Shown here one piece after another: positions 8,513 through 19,911 of a DNA stretch of 45,304 bases. The translations under genes and the position numbers were made by a program. Every line of letters starts with the position of its first letter. The stretch's first letter is position 1. The notes under the pieces are model-generated. The model was not told where the DNA came from and ran no database searches. It was given only the letters and a program-made list of their open reading frames with translations. The DNA lies in assembly GCA_023953775.1 (NCBI GenBank), contig JAMLJD010000032.1, positions 1 to 45,304 of the forward strand. The letters are read 5' to 3'. The DNA comes from Rhizobiaceae bacterium. GTDB taxonomy: Bacteria > Pseudomonadota > Alphaproteobacteria > Rhizobiales > Rhizobiaceae.

Positions 8513-9220
8513 ATGCTGGCGCCCAAAAATCAAAGCACGCCGGACGTGACCGAGATCGTCGACGAGGCGATCACGTCGCGCCGTTCGGTGCGCGCGTTTC
8601 TGCCGGATCCGGTCGATGACGAGACGATACGCGACATCCTTCGCGTCGCTAGCAGGGCGCCTTCAGGCACCAACATGCAGCCCTGGAAGGTGTACGTGAC
8701 CAAGGGCGAGGCGAAACAGCGGATCAGCGATGCCATCCTGAATTCGGGCATTCGCGCCGAAAAGGCGAAGTGGGACGAGTACCGATACTATCCAGACCAG
8801 TTTTTCGAGCCCTACCTCACGCGCCGCCGCGCCGTCGGCTTCGCGCTGTATGGGGCGCTCGGTCTCGGTCGCCGCGACGTCGACCAGATGCGGGCACAGC
8901 ACGACCGCAACTTCATCTTCTTCGACGCGCCGGTCGGCATGATCTTCACCATCGACCGTCGCCTCAACCAGGGTTCGTGGATCGACCACGGCATGTTCCT
9001 GCAATCGATCATGATCGCCGCAAGGGGCAGGGGACTGCATACATGTCCCCAGGCCGCGTTCGCGCCCTATCATAACCAGATCCGGCCGGTGCTCGGCATC
9101 CCCGACGAGGAGGTCGTGGTGTGCGGCATGGCGCTCGGCTACGAGGACGAGACCAAGCCCGAAAACTCGCTGCGCACCGAACGCGCCGCGCTCGACGAAT
9201 TCGTCAGCTTCGTCGATTGA
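8513..9220 (+). CDS. Nitroreductase family FMN protein
   Basis: This 235-residue flavoprotein belongs to the nitroreductase superfamily, whose members reduce nitro compounds, quinones or other electrophiles with NAD(P)H and FMN. The N-terminal SRRSVRAFLPDPV segment and the following ASRAPSGTNMQPW loop are the FMN-binding signature. GIPDEEVVVCGMALGY near the C-terminus is also typical. The ATG at 8513 has GGAAGGGG seven bases upstream; the frame is open further upstream but that part is shadow. It is divergent from the XRE operon and 64 bp before the sarcosine oxidase-like gene, probably in one transcript. The physiological substrate is unknown. Confidence 0.88.
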   Translation: MLAPKNQSTPDVTEIVDEAITSRRSVRAFLPDPVDDETIRDILRVASRAPSGTNMQPWKVYVTKGEAKQRISDAILNSGIRAEKAKWDEYRYYPDQFFEPYLTRRRAVGFALYGALGLGRRDVDQMRAQHDRNFIFFDAPVGMIFTIDRRLNQGSWIDHGMFLQSIMIAARGRGLHTCPQAAFAPYHNQIRPVLGIPDEEVVVCGMALGYEDETKPENSLRTERAALDEFVSFVD

Positions 9221-9284
9221 CGGAACCGCAGCCGCCCCCGCATCTTCCCTCAATCACCGACACATTTCGAACAGGTATCGGCGC

Positions 9285-10388
9285 ATGAAAGTCATCGTCG
9301 TCGGCGCCGGCATCTCCGGTCTCGCGAGCGCCTGGGCGCTGACCAAGCGCGGGCACCGTGTCACGCTCCTGGAACAGGCGCCGATTCCCAATCCGCTGTC
9401 TGCGTCGGGCGACCACCATCGCATCATCCGCCGCGCCTACGGTGCATCGACCGGCTATGGCCGGGCAATCTCGGAAGCCTACGATGCCTGGGACGAGTTG
9501 TGGTCTGATTTCGGCACCAGCCATTACGACCCGCGCGGCTTCATGGCGGTGTCGCGCACGCCGGGGGACGAGGCCGAGACCTATCGCCAGGGCCTCGAGG
9601 CCGGCGGATATCCGTTCGAGCTGCTCGATGCGGAGGAAGCCGTCGAGCGGTGGCCATTCCTCGAAGCCGGCACGTTCCTCTATGCGTTCTTCTCACCCGA
9701 AGGGGGCGCGCTCCATTCGCGCCGCATCGCCGTGGACATGCTGGACTGGCTGAGGGCGAACGGCGCCGATGTCCGGGCGAACTGCCGCGTCGACAAGGTC
9801 GATCCGCAGGCTGCCCGGGTCACGCTCGCCACGGGCGACATGCTCGAGGCCGACCGGATCGTGGTGACAGCGGGCGCCTGGGTCCTCCAGCTTTTTCCCG
9901 AACTGGGCGCGCACCTCGCTCCGCACCGGACGGCGGTGGTGTATCTGGAGCCGCCGCTTGACCTCGCGGATGCCTGGGACCGGGCGCCGGTCATCCTGGA
10001 TGTCGGCGGGGAAACCGACGGCTACATCCTGCCGCCGAGCGGCGGAGGCGGGCTGAAATTCGGCTCCGGCGTCAACAAGCGGCCCGCACCCGACCCCGGG
10101 CTCGACCGCGAAGCGGGCGTGAAGGAGGGTGAGTTCATCCGCGACCTGTTCGGCCCGCCGATCGCCCGGACGAGCGAATATCGCGTCGTCGATACGGTGA
10201 GCTGTGTCTACACCTTCACAGCCGACCAGCGCTTCCACGCAACCACGGTCGGCAAGTGCACCGTCATGTCTGCCTGCTCCGGGCACGGCTACAAGTTCGG
10301 CGCCGCCATCGGCCGGCGCGTCGCGGATTCCGTCGAGACAGGCGACGGCGAAAGGCTCAAACGCTGGCTCCTGGGCGAAGCGGTCTGA
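9285..10388 (+). CDS. FAD-dependent oxidoreductase, monomeric sarcosine oxidase-like
   Basis: This 367-residue DAO-family protein resembles monomeric sarcosine oxidase or N-methyltryptophan oxidase. The Rossmann motif VVGAGISGL is at residues 5-13. The segment SCVYTFTADQRF near the end matches the place where monomeric sarcosine oxidase binds FAD through a cysteine (here Cys307), and SGHGYKFGAAIG follows as in that family. The predicted reaction is oxidative demethylation or deamination of a secondary amine, giving hydrogen peroxide if it is an oxidase. Next to the three GcvT-fused demethylases in this window it adds to an N-methyl amine theme. It ends 13 bp before the convergent repeat-protein gene. 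Confidence 0.87.
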   Translation: MKVIVVGAGISGLASAWALTKRGHRVTLLEQAPIPNPLSASGDHHRIIRRAYGASTGYGRAISEAYDAWDELWSDFGTSHYDPRGFMAVSRTPGDEAETYRQGLEAGGYPFELLDAEEAVERWPFLEAGTFLYAFFSPEGGALHSRRIAVDMLDWLRANGADVRANCRVDKVDPQAARVTLATGDMLEADRIVVTAGAWVLQLFPELGAHLAPHRTAVVYLEPPLDLADAWDRAPVILDVGGETDGYILPPSGGGGLKFGSGVNKRPAPDPGLDREAGVKEGEFIRDLFGPPIARTSEYRVVDTVSCVYTFTADQRFHATTVGKCTVMSACSGHGYKFGAAIGRRVADSVETGDGERLKRWLLGEAV

Positions 10389-10401
10389 CCCTGAGCGCCG
10401 G

Positions 10402-11127
10402 TCAGCTCCGGCAGTGCCGGCGCACGCGCTCCCAGCCGGTCCGGCCTTCGCGCACCAGCACACGCTTCGCCACAACCTCGTAGCGGGGTGCGCTCCTGTG
10501 GACCGTCTTGCGGGCAGGCTCGATCAGCACGCGTTCGGTGACGTAATCGTATTCGGCAGGCACGACCACACGCTCCCTGCTTTCGGCGCGCACCTGGACC
10601 CGCCGGTGTTCGTAGCCGTAGCGGGCGGGGATGGTCTCGTAGGTGACGCGCTGGTCGCGCACCACCACTGTCTCAGCGACCGTCTTGTAGACGGCGTGAC
10701 GCTTGACCTTGCACAGCACCTTCTCGCCCTTGATCCAGCGCCACTCCCAGGCATAGCCGCCATCATGGACCTTGACCTTGCGGTGGACTGTCTTCGTCAC
10801 GGCCGGGATGACCCGTTCGACTGTCCGCGCCGGCTCGATGAGCACTTTTTCCTTCACGGTCGCATATTCCGCCGGCACGATCCGCCAGCGGGTTTCAGCG
10901 GCGCGGACGAGGACGCGGCGCCGTTCGGTGCCGTAGACGGCCGGGATCACCTCGACATGCTTGCGGCCGGGTTCTACAAGCACTTTCTCATAGACGGTCT
11001 CGTAGACCGGCGCGGCGTGGACCTGCCGGTAGCATTCCCTGGCATAGCCGCCGGCGACGGTCTGGACGGTGCTGGAGGCCAGCACGATAAGGGCGGCCGT
11101 GGTTCGTAGTGCGGTCGAGTGCGCCAT
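10402..11127 (-). CDS. Secreted protein made of eight 23-residue repeats
   Basis: This 241-residue protein starts with a signal peptide (hydrophobic at about 9-25, ending VAGG). The rest is eight copies of a unit like P-A-x-Y-x-T-V-x-E-x-V-L-V-x-P-x-R, starting at residues 39, 62, 85, 108, 144, 167, 190 and 213. The period is exactly 23, with one 13-residue extra insert after the fourth copy. Units 1-4 and 5-8 pair in order: units 2 and 6 share YGxExRRVxVRA, and units 3 and 7 share PAEY and V-L-I-E-P-A-R. A four-unit block has therefore been duplicated. The repeats are rich in Val, Arg and Tyr with alternating hydrophobic residues, suggesting beta-strands on the outside of the inner membrane. 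I know no assigned function. Confidence 0.8.
   Translation of the reverse strand: MAHSTALRTTAALIVLASSTVQTVAGGYARECYRQVHAAPVYETVYEKVLVEPGRKHVEVIPAVYGTERRRVLVRAAETRWRIVPAEYATVKEKVLIEPARTVERVIPAVTKTVHRKVKVHDGGYAWEWRWIKGEKVLCKVKRHAVYKTVAETVVVRDQRVTYETIPARYGYEHRRVQVRAESRERVVVPAEYDYVTERVLIEPARKTVHRSAPRYEVVAKRVLVREGRTGWERVRRHCRS
10423..11013 (-). repeat. Coding tandem repeats: two blocks of four 69-bp units
   Basis: Block 1 (10765-11013) and block 2 (10423-10698) each encode four 23-residue units, 315 bp apart from corresponding start to start. DNA similarity is visible between units 3 and 7 (around 10840 and 10525), but the copies have drifted, so the duplication is old and held at protein level. 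Confidence 0.75.
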
Positions 11128-11256
11128 GAATTCCCCCTGTCGTTGCCCTTTGCGGGCTTACTTTGGCTCACAATACGGCGTGGCTGACGCAGGGGAAGCA
11201 CTTTCTTGCCGGTTCGTTAAGGATGATGGTTAAGCCTGGGGCCGGTTCAGGCCGCC

Positions 11257-11285
11257 CTTGCGCGGCCCGCTTGCCGCATCCTATC
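11257..11285 (+). promoter_or_regulatory. Candidate heat-shock (RpoH-type) promoter of clpP
   Basis: CTTGCG (11257-11262) and CCTATC (11280-11285) are separated by 17 bp, about 65 bp before the clpP start codon. This is close to the CTTG-N17-C(C/T)AT pattern of alphaproteobacterial RpoH promoters. It was found by eye only. Confidence 0.3.
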
Positions 11286-11351
11286 TATCGGGCGACAGCA
11301 TAGCGATTCCGCCTGACACGCCTCTCACGAATTCTCCAGAAGGGCAGACCG

Positions 11352-11984
11352 ATGAAAGATCCCGTCGAAACCGCAATGAATCTCGTCCCCATGGTGGTCG
11401 AGCAGACCAACCGTGGCGAACGCGCCTACGACATCTTCTCGCGCCTGCTCAAGGAGCGCATCATCTTCATCACCGGGCCAATCGAGGACGGGATGGCGAC
11501 GCTGGTCTGCGCGCAGCTCCTGTTCCTCGAGGCGGAGAACCCGAAGAAGGAGATCGCGCTCTACATCAACTCGCCGGGCGGCGTCGTGACGAGCGGCATG
11601 GCGATCTACGACACCATGCAGTTCATCAAGCCGGCCGTCTCGACGCTGTGCATCGGGCAGGCGGCGTCGATGGGCTCGCTGCTCCTGTGCGCCGGGCACA
11701 AGGACCTGCGATTTGCGACGCCGAACGCGCGCATCATGGTGCACCAGCCATCGGGTGGATTTTCGGGGCAGGCCTCCGACATCGAGCGCCATGCCCAGGA
11801 CATCATCAAGCTGAAGCGCCGGCTCAACGAAGTCTACGAGACGCATACCGGCCAGGACTATGACACGATCGAGCGGACGCTCGACCGCGACCATTTCATG
11901 ACGTCCGACGAGGCCCAGGCGTTCGGCCTCATCGACAAGGTGATCTCGTCGCGCGACGCCATCGAATCGGCGTCGGCTTCCTGA
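11352..11984 (+). CDS. clpP: ATP-dependent Clp protease proteolytic subunit ClpP
   Basis: This 210-residue serine peptidase forms the barrel that degrades proteins fed by ClpX or ClpA in the cytoplasm. The catalytic triad is visible as Ser106 (GQAASMGS), His131 (MVHQPSGG) and Asp180 (DRDHF), at the same spacing as in E. coli ClpP. Length and sequence are normal for alphaproteobacteria. It lies directly upstream of clpX, as usual in this class, but with a 287-bp gap, so clpX probably has its own promoter. Regulation by heat shock is likely; a candidate RpoH promoter lies upstream. Confidence 0.98.
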   Translation: MKDPVETAMNLVPMVVEQTNRGERAYDIFSRLLKERIIFITGPIEDGMATLVCAQLLFLEAENPKKEIALYINSPGGVVTSGMAIYDTMQFIKPAVSTLCIGQAASMGSLLLCAGHKDLRFATPNARIMVHQPSGGFSGQASDIERHAQDIIKLKRRLNEVYETHTGQDYDTIERTLDRDHFMTSDEAQAFGLIDKVISSRDAIESASAS

Positions 11985-12005
11985 GCCTCGGGGACGAATA
12001 CGCGG

Positions 12006-12035
12006 ATGACGCATTTTTGAGTCGGAATGCGTCAT
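12006..12035. repeat. Perfect 10-bp inverted repeat between clpP and clpX
   Basis: ATGACGCATT (12006-12015) and AATGCGTCAT (12026-12035) are exact reverse complements with a 10-bp spacer, 22 bp after the clpP stop. The transcript could form a stem-loop, but no T-run follows, so it may be a processing or attenuation hairpin or a protein-binding palindrome rather than a simple terminator. The rest of the clpP-clpX gap (11985-12271) shows no gene. Confidence 0.5.
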
Positions 12036-12271
12036 TTCCGTCACATTGGGATGTTCCCTCGCCGGGTGGAGCGTCCTACGTTAAGCCTATGTTGATTTCC
12101 AGTGCCTTACGGTTCGCAGGGTGACCGCGAATCGTTGATGCGAGTTGGGTATTGTGTTTCGCTTGTGACAACGGTTCGCGCTGGCTGGTTGGCAGCGGCG
12201 GGAGCCCGCCATAGAATTGCTTGCCCGATCGAGTTGCATCGGATTCGGGCTGTGCTGAAAGGAAGTGATTG

Positions 12272-13546
<1,275 letters not shown>

Positions 13547-13583
13547 TTCCGGTTCGGGGCGTCGTCTCTAGTCGGGAGGCTTC

Positions 13584-14351
13584 ATGCGCCCCGCGCTCCG
13601 GGTTGTCGCCGGTCTTGCCGCGGCGGTCTCCGCCGCGGTTCTGATTCTGAGGTTCGTCGTCTATCCGGCGCCGAACCTTCCGGCGATCGCCCATGCGGGC
13701 GGCGGTCTCGACGGCAAGACCTACACCAATTCCATCGCGGCGCTCGACGCGAGCTATGCGCGTGGCTTCCGTACATTCGAAGTCGACTTCCTGCGGACAT
13801 GGGACGACGTGTTCGTGTGCGGCCACGACTGGGGCCGGCTCGGCGGCGCGCGGCTGCTTGCCGAGAATTTCGAGCTGGTGCGGTCGAGGATGGACCCAAA
13901 GCCCTGCACGCTCGACGAGCTCGTCGCGTGGGTCGAGGCCCACCCCGACGCCAGCCTGGTGAGCGACGCCAAGGACGATGTCGAGGACCTGAACCGGACA
14001 CTGGCCGAGCGTCTCGGCGACAGGCTGATCGGCCAGGCCTATGATTTCGAACAGCTTTGCAGGTTCCGGGAGATCGGCATCGGCCGCGCGATCCTGACAC
14101 TCTACCGCATGCCTGTATCGGCGGACGCGCTGGCGCAGGGACTGCGCGGCGACTGCGTCGGGCCTGGCTATCCGGAAGCAGTGACGATGGACACAGGGCG
14201 GGTGCGCAGCGGCCACGCGGCCGTGGTGAAGGCAGTCTCCGGCCTGCCGGTCTACACGCATACGGTCAATAGCTGCGGCGCGGCGCGGGCGCTGTTCCTG
14301 TTCGGTGCCGACCAGATCTACACCGATTTCCTCGGCCCTTCGGGCTGTTGA
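13584..14351 (+). CDS. Glycerophosphodiester phosphodiesterase-like protein, membrane-anchored or secreted
   Basis: This 255-residue protein has a hydrophobic N-terminal segment (about 8-27), then a GDPD/PI-PLC-like barrel. AHAGG at 37-41 and TNS about seven residues later take the place of the family HRG...ENT start. FEVDFLRTWDDVFVCGHDW resembles the metal-binding ExD...HD core, though the first metal Glu of ENT is Ser here. The active site is thus partly altered and the substrate is uncertain; phosphodiester hydrolysis in the periplasm is the default guess. GGGAGG precedes the ATG. It lies between clpX and lon, an insertion into a usually conserved proteostasis block. Confidence 0.7.
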   Translation: MRPALRVVAGLAAAVSAAVLILRFVVYPAPNLPAIAHAGGGLDGKTYTNSIAALDASYARGFRTFEVDFLRTWDDVFVCGHDWGRLGGARLLAENFELVRSRMDPKPCTLDELVAWVEAHPDASLVSDAKDDVEDLNRTLAERLGDRLIGQAYDFEQLCRFREIGIGRAILTLYRMPVSADALAQGLRGDCVGPGYPEAVTMDTGRVRSGHAAVVKAVSGLPVYTHTVNSCGAARALFLFGADQIYTDFLGPSGC

Positions 14352-14383
14352 CAGCCGGCGCGCGCGAACGGGAACCTGCCACT

Positions 14384-14413
14384 CTTGATCTTTCCGCCTC
14401 CGGCATCCAACTA
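14384..14413 (+). promoter_or_regulatory. Candidate heat-shock (RpoH-type) promoter of lon
   Basis: CTTGAT (14384-14389) and CAACTA (14408-14413, preceded by C) are 18 bp apart, about 135 bp before the lon start. This resembles the RpoH pattern CTTGA-N17/18-CCATATA, with five of seven matches in the -10 part. Visual match only. Confidence 0.3.
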
Positions 14414-14547
14414 AGGGTGCAAGGGCCGGTGTTCTCAAGCCAAACGATTTCCGCAAATTGCTGGCAAAGGGTTATGCGGAAACACCGCCGGTCGCTACAA
14501 TGAGATTCGCGCTGTTCGGCGAATGGCGCGACATGAAAGGCTGAACC

Positions 14548-16956
<2,409 letters not shown>

Positions 16957-16982
16957 TCGGCACCGCCTTTTGACGCAATTTG

Positions 16983-17011
16983 ACGGCCGGGTCGCAAGCC
17001 CGGCCGTTTTT
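16983..17011 (+). terminator. Rho-independent terminator of lon
   Basis: A 9-bp perfect stem ACGGCCGGG/CCCGGCCGT (16983-16991 and 16999-17007) with a 7-base loop is followed by a T5 run, 27 bp after the lon stop. Confidence 0.9.
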
Positions 17012-17150
17012 CTTCCGGAATCGGCGGAAAACCGGGAATTTTCAGCACCCGGGAGGGTTTTGTGCCTTGGTCGGGCCGCTACTTCTTTCTAGAGTTCGGG
17101 TCCTGCCGGTGAGTCGTATCTTCCGGTCTTCATAGGGAAGGGGATTGTTT

Positions 17151-17423
17151 ATGAACAAGAACGAGCTTGTATCTGCGGTCGCCGACGAGGCGAAAATTTC
17201 AAAAGGCGACGCACAGGCCGCTGTCGACGCGGTCTTCTCCGTGATCACCGGTGAGCTGAAGAAGGGCGGCGATGTCCGTCTTGTCGGTTTCGGAAACTTC
17301 TCGGTTTCGAAGCGCGGTGCTTCGACGGGACGCAACCCGCAGACTGGTGCGGCCGTCAATATTCCGGCGCGCAACGTGCCGAAATTCTCGGCAGGCAAGG
17401 GCCTCAAGGACGCCGTGAACTGA
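17151..17423 (+). CDS. hup: HU family DNA-binding protein
   Basis: This 90-residue nucleoid protein bends DNA non-specifically as a dimer. It starts MNKNELVSAVA and carries the HU signature GFGNFSVSKRGASTGRNPQTG, including the beta-arm tip R-N-P. The ATG at 17151 follows GGGAAGGGG; a TTG two codons upstream is less likely. It sits between two terminators, so it is its own transcript, presumably highly expressed. Confidence 0.97.
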   Translation: MNKNELVSAVADEAKISKGDAQAAVDAVFSVITGELKKGGDVRLVGFGNFSVSKRGASTGRNPQTGAAVNIPARNVPKFSAGKGLKDAVN

Positions 17424-17453
17424 CACGGCCCTAGAGGCAGGACTTTTTCGAGA

Positions 17454-17483
17454 AGCCGGGCCAGCCCCGGCTTTTCTTTTTTG
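17454..17483 (+). terminator. Rho-independent terminator of hup
   Basis: An 8-bp perfect stem AAGCCGGG/CCCGGCTT (17454-17461 and 17467-17474) with a 5-base loop is followed by TTCTTTTTT. It lies 31 bp after the hup stop. The remaining space to the next gene (17484-17668) holds the leader of the ABC importer operon and no gene. Confidence 0.93.
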
Positions 17484-17668
17484 TGCCGGCTCACAATCCG
17501 GTAGCCGGGCGCGGCGCGGCGTGCCATCAATAGGCCTGCGGCCTACTGGACGACAGACGGTGCGTACCGCTTGCGCGGATCGATGGTGCCAGGCTTCATC
17601 CAGTTGTTACATGGCGGGAATATTCGCTGACGCTTCGATCATCGGGCGTCCAAGAGGGAGATTTCGAC

Positions 17669-18796
17669 ATGACGACGATCAGACGGCGCGGTTTCATCAA
17701 GGGTGCGGCTTCCGTGGCGGGCCTCTCGCTCGCGGCCCCGTTCGTGGTGCGGAGCGGCTTTGCCCAGAGCTCCTCGGGCAATGTGAACATCTTCGCCTGG
17801 GCCGGCTACATCAACGACGACATCCTCGGCGCGTTCGAGAAGGCGACGGGCATCAAGCCCAACTACACGCCCTACGGCACCAATGACGAGCTGCTCAATC
17901 AGTTGCGCGCCAACAACGGCGCCGGTTTCGACGTGATCTGGCCGTCGGTCGACCGCGTGCCGAACTATGTCGAGTTCAATCTCGTGCAGCCGCTCGACGA
18001 AGCGAAGATCGACGTGGCCAAGTGCCTGCCCAGCGCCTGGACGAGCTCGGCCAATCTCGGCGCCGTGGTCGATGGAAAGCGGTATCAGGTGCCGACCGAC
18101 TGGGGCACGGAAGCGCTGAGCTTCGACAAGGAGCAGATGCCGCTCGAATACGGCACGGCCTCCTACGGCCACATCTGGGCGCCGGAAGCCGAGGGCAAGG
18201 CGACGGTGCGCGGGCATTCCGGTCTTGTCGGCCTCGGCCTGTGGATGGAAGGCGAGGGCAAGCTGCCGATGCCGATGGTCGATGCCTTCAAGTCGGAAGA
18301 CAACATGGTCAAGGTCTATGACGCGATCCTGGCCGAGGCGATCGCGCGCAAGAAGAACATCGCGCAGTTCTGGTCCAACGAGAACGAGGCGCAGGGCGCC
18401 TTCCGCGTCAATGGCTGCGTGGTCGGCCAGACCTGGGATTCGTCCGCCGCCGCGCTCGGCAAGGAAGGGCTTCCGATCGGCTATGTCGCACCGAAGGAAG
18501 GCGCGCTCGCCTGGATGGAAGGCGTGTCGATCCCGTCCGGCGCGGAGAATGTCGACCAGGCCTACGCCTTCATCAACTTCATGCTGACGCCGGAAGCGGG
18601 TGCTGCCTACACCAACGCGACCTCGATCAACTCGACCGCTGTCGGTGCCGCCGAGATGACGTCGGATGACGCCAAGAACTTCTTCGCCGCCGCCTATCCG
18701 GGCGACGCGCTGGAGAAGCTGTGGTGGTGGCCGATCCAGGAAAGCTGGTTCGTGGCCAAGCGCAACGAGTACCAGGACCGGTTCCTGTCGGCCTGA
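17669..18796 (+). CDS. ABC importer substrate-binding protein, PotD/spermidine-putrescine-like, Tat-exported
   Basis: This 375-residue periplasmic binding protein has a twin-arginine signal: RRRGFIKGAA near the start, then a hydrophobic stretch ending ...SGFAQ at about residue 33. The mature start VNIFAWAGYINDDIL and the segment GTNDELLNQLRAN match extracellular solute-binding protein family 1/8 (PotD-like). GAGGGAG precedes the ATG. It is the first gene of a binding protein-ATPase-permease-permease operon. Polyamines are the default substrate of this type, but opines, betaine-like compounds and other small cations are also known, so the ligand is open. Confidence 0.92.
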   Translation: MTTIRRRGFIKGAASVAGLSLAAPFVVRSGFAQSSSGNVNIFAWAGYINDDILGAFEKATGIKPNYTPYGTNDELLNQLRANNGAGFDVIWPSVDRVPNYVEFNLVQPLDEAKIDVAKCLPSAWTSSANLGAVVDGKRYQVPTDWGTEALSFDKEQMPLEYGTASYGHIWAPEAEGKATVRGHSGLVGLGLWMEGEGKLPMPMVDAFKSEDNMVKVYDAILAEAIARKKNIAQFWSNENEAQGAFRVNGCVVGQTWDSSAAALGKEGLPIGYVAPKEGALAWMEGVSIPSGAENVDQAYAFINFMLTPEAGAAYTNATSINSTAVGAAEMTSDDAKNFFAAAYPGDALEKLWWWPIQESWFVAKRNEYQDRFLSA

Positions 18797-18804
18797 TATC
18801 GCAA

Positions 18805-18831
18805 CGGGGCGGGCGCACACCGTCCGCCCCG
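18805..18831 (+). other. Stem-loop between binding-protein and ATPase genes
   Basis: An 11-bp stem (18805-18815 with 18821-18831, one G-U pair) with a 5-base loop fills the gap after the binding-protein stop and has no T-run. Such hairpins often protect the upstream mRNA, so that binding protein is made in excess over the membrane parts of the importer. Confidence 0.55.
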
Positions 18832-18843
18832 GCGTATCCCGCA

Positions 18844-19911
18844 ATGTCTCATTCGGTCGAACTCACCAATGTCGGAATGACCTTCGGCGCCACGCGCGCC
18901 GTCGGCGACGTGTCGTTCGCGGTCGAAGCCGGCGAGTTCTTCTCGATTCTCGGCCCGTCCGGCTGCGGCAAGACGACGATCCTGCGCATGATCGCCGGTT
19001 TCCTCCAGCCCACGGAGGGCCGCATCGCAATCGGCGGGCGCGACATGAGCGGTCTGGGTCCCAATCAGCGGCCCACTGCGATGATCTTTCAGTCGCTGGC
19101 GCTGTTCCCGCTGATGCCGGTGTGGGAGAACATCGCCTTCGGGCTGGAAGCGCGCGGCGCAAGCAAGGCCGAGCGGCGCGCCAAGGCCGACGATTTGCTC
19201 AAGCTCATCGCACTGGAGGGTTTCGGCGATCGCATGCCGGGCGAGCTCTCGGGCGGGCAGCGGCAGCGCGTGGCGATCGCGCGTGCGCTGGCGGTCGAGC
19301 CACAGGTGCTGCTCCTCGACGAGCCGCTCTCGGCACTCGATCTGAAGCTCAGGCAGCATATGCGGGCCGAGTTGCGCGCCCTGCAGAAGCGGACCGGTGT
19401 CACCTTCATCTACATCACCCACGACCAGTCCGAGGCGCTCGCCATGTCGGACAGGGTGGCGGTGATGAGCGCGGGGGTGCTGCAACAGGTCGGTGCGCCT
19501 CGCGACCTCTATGAGAGCCCGCGAACCCCGTTCGTGGCCTCCTTCGTCGGCGAGACCAACGCGATTTCCGGCACCGTCGTCGAGGTGTCCGATACCGTGG
19601 CAACCATCGACACCGCGCACGGACGCATGTCCGGGCGTTCCGGCGAAGGGCTCAAATCGGGGGGTACGGCTCGGCTCTACGTGCGGCCGGAAGCGCTGGT
19701 GCCCGGCCTGGATGTCGAGAACCGGCTGACCGCGACGATCGAAAGAAGCGATTTCGAGGGGGCTTTCGCACTGCTTCACGGCCGGCTGGCAGACGGAAGC
19801 CCGCTCGTTGCTTCGGTCGGCAATACGGCGCTGGCCGAGGCGCCGGGACCCGGCGAGAGCGCGGCATTCGGCTTCGAAACACGCCATGCCGTGGTTCTGG
19901 CCGATGGCTAG
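18844..19911 (+). CDS. ABC importer ATP-binding protein, PotA-like
   Basis: This 355-residue ATPase powers the importer. Walker A GPSGCGKTT lies near residue 40, the signature LSGGQRQR near 137, and Walker B LLLDEP right after with the D-loop SALD. The C-terminal about 110 residues form the TOBE regulatory domain typical of PotA, MalK and UgpC. I chose the ATG at 18844 by the family N-terminus (VELTNVGMTFG). It has no clear Shine-Dalgarno, which with the upstream hairpin may keep its level below that of the binding protein. Its end overlaps the first permease gene by 8 bp. Confidence 0.94.
   Translation: MSHSVELTNVGMTFGATRAVGDVSFAVEAGEFFSILGPSGCGKTTILRMIAGFLQPTEGRIAIGGRDMSGLGPNQRPTAMIFQSLALFPLMPVWENIAFGLEARGASKAERRAKADDLLKLIALEGFGDRMPGELSGGQRQRVAIARALAVEPQVLLLDEPLSALDLKLRQHMRAELRALQKRTGVTFIYITHDQSEALAMSDRVAVMSAGVLQQVGAPRDLYESPRTPFVASFVGETNAISGTVVEVSDTVATIDTAHGRMSGRSGEGLKSGGTARLYVRPEALVPGLDVENRLTATIERSDFEGAFALLHGRLADGSPLVASVGNTALAEAPGPGESAAFGFETRHAVVLADG

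Noticed and set aside
11217..11233. TTAA-N9-TTAA as a possible CtrA site upstream of clpP
   Set aside because: CtrA full sites need a 7-bp spacer; here it is 9, so the match is not good enough to call.
17531..17545. TAGGCC-TGC-GGCCTA hairpin before the importer operon
   Set aside because: Short stem, tiny loop and no T-run; GC-rich chance palindromes of this size are common.
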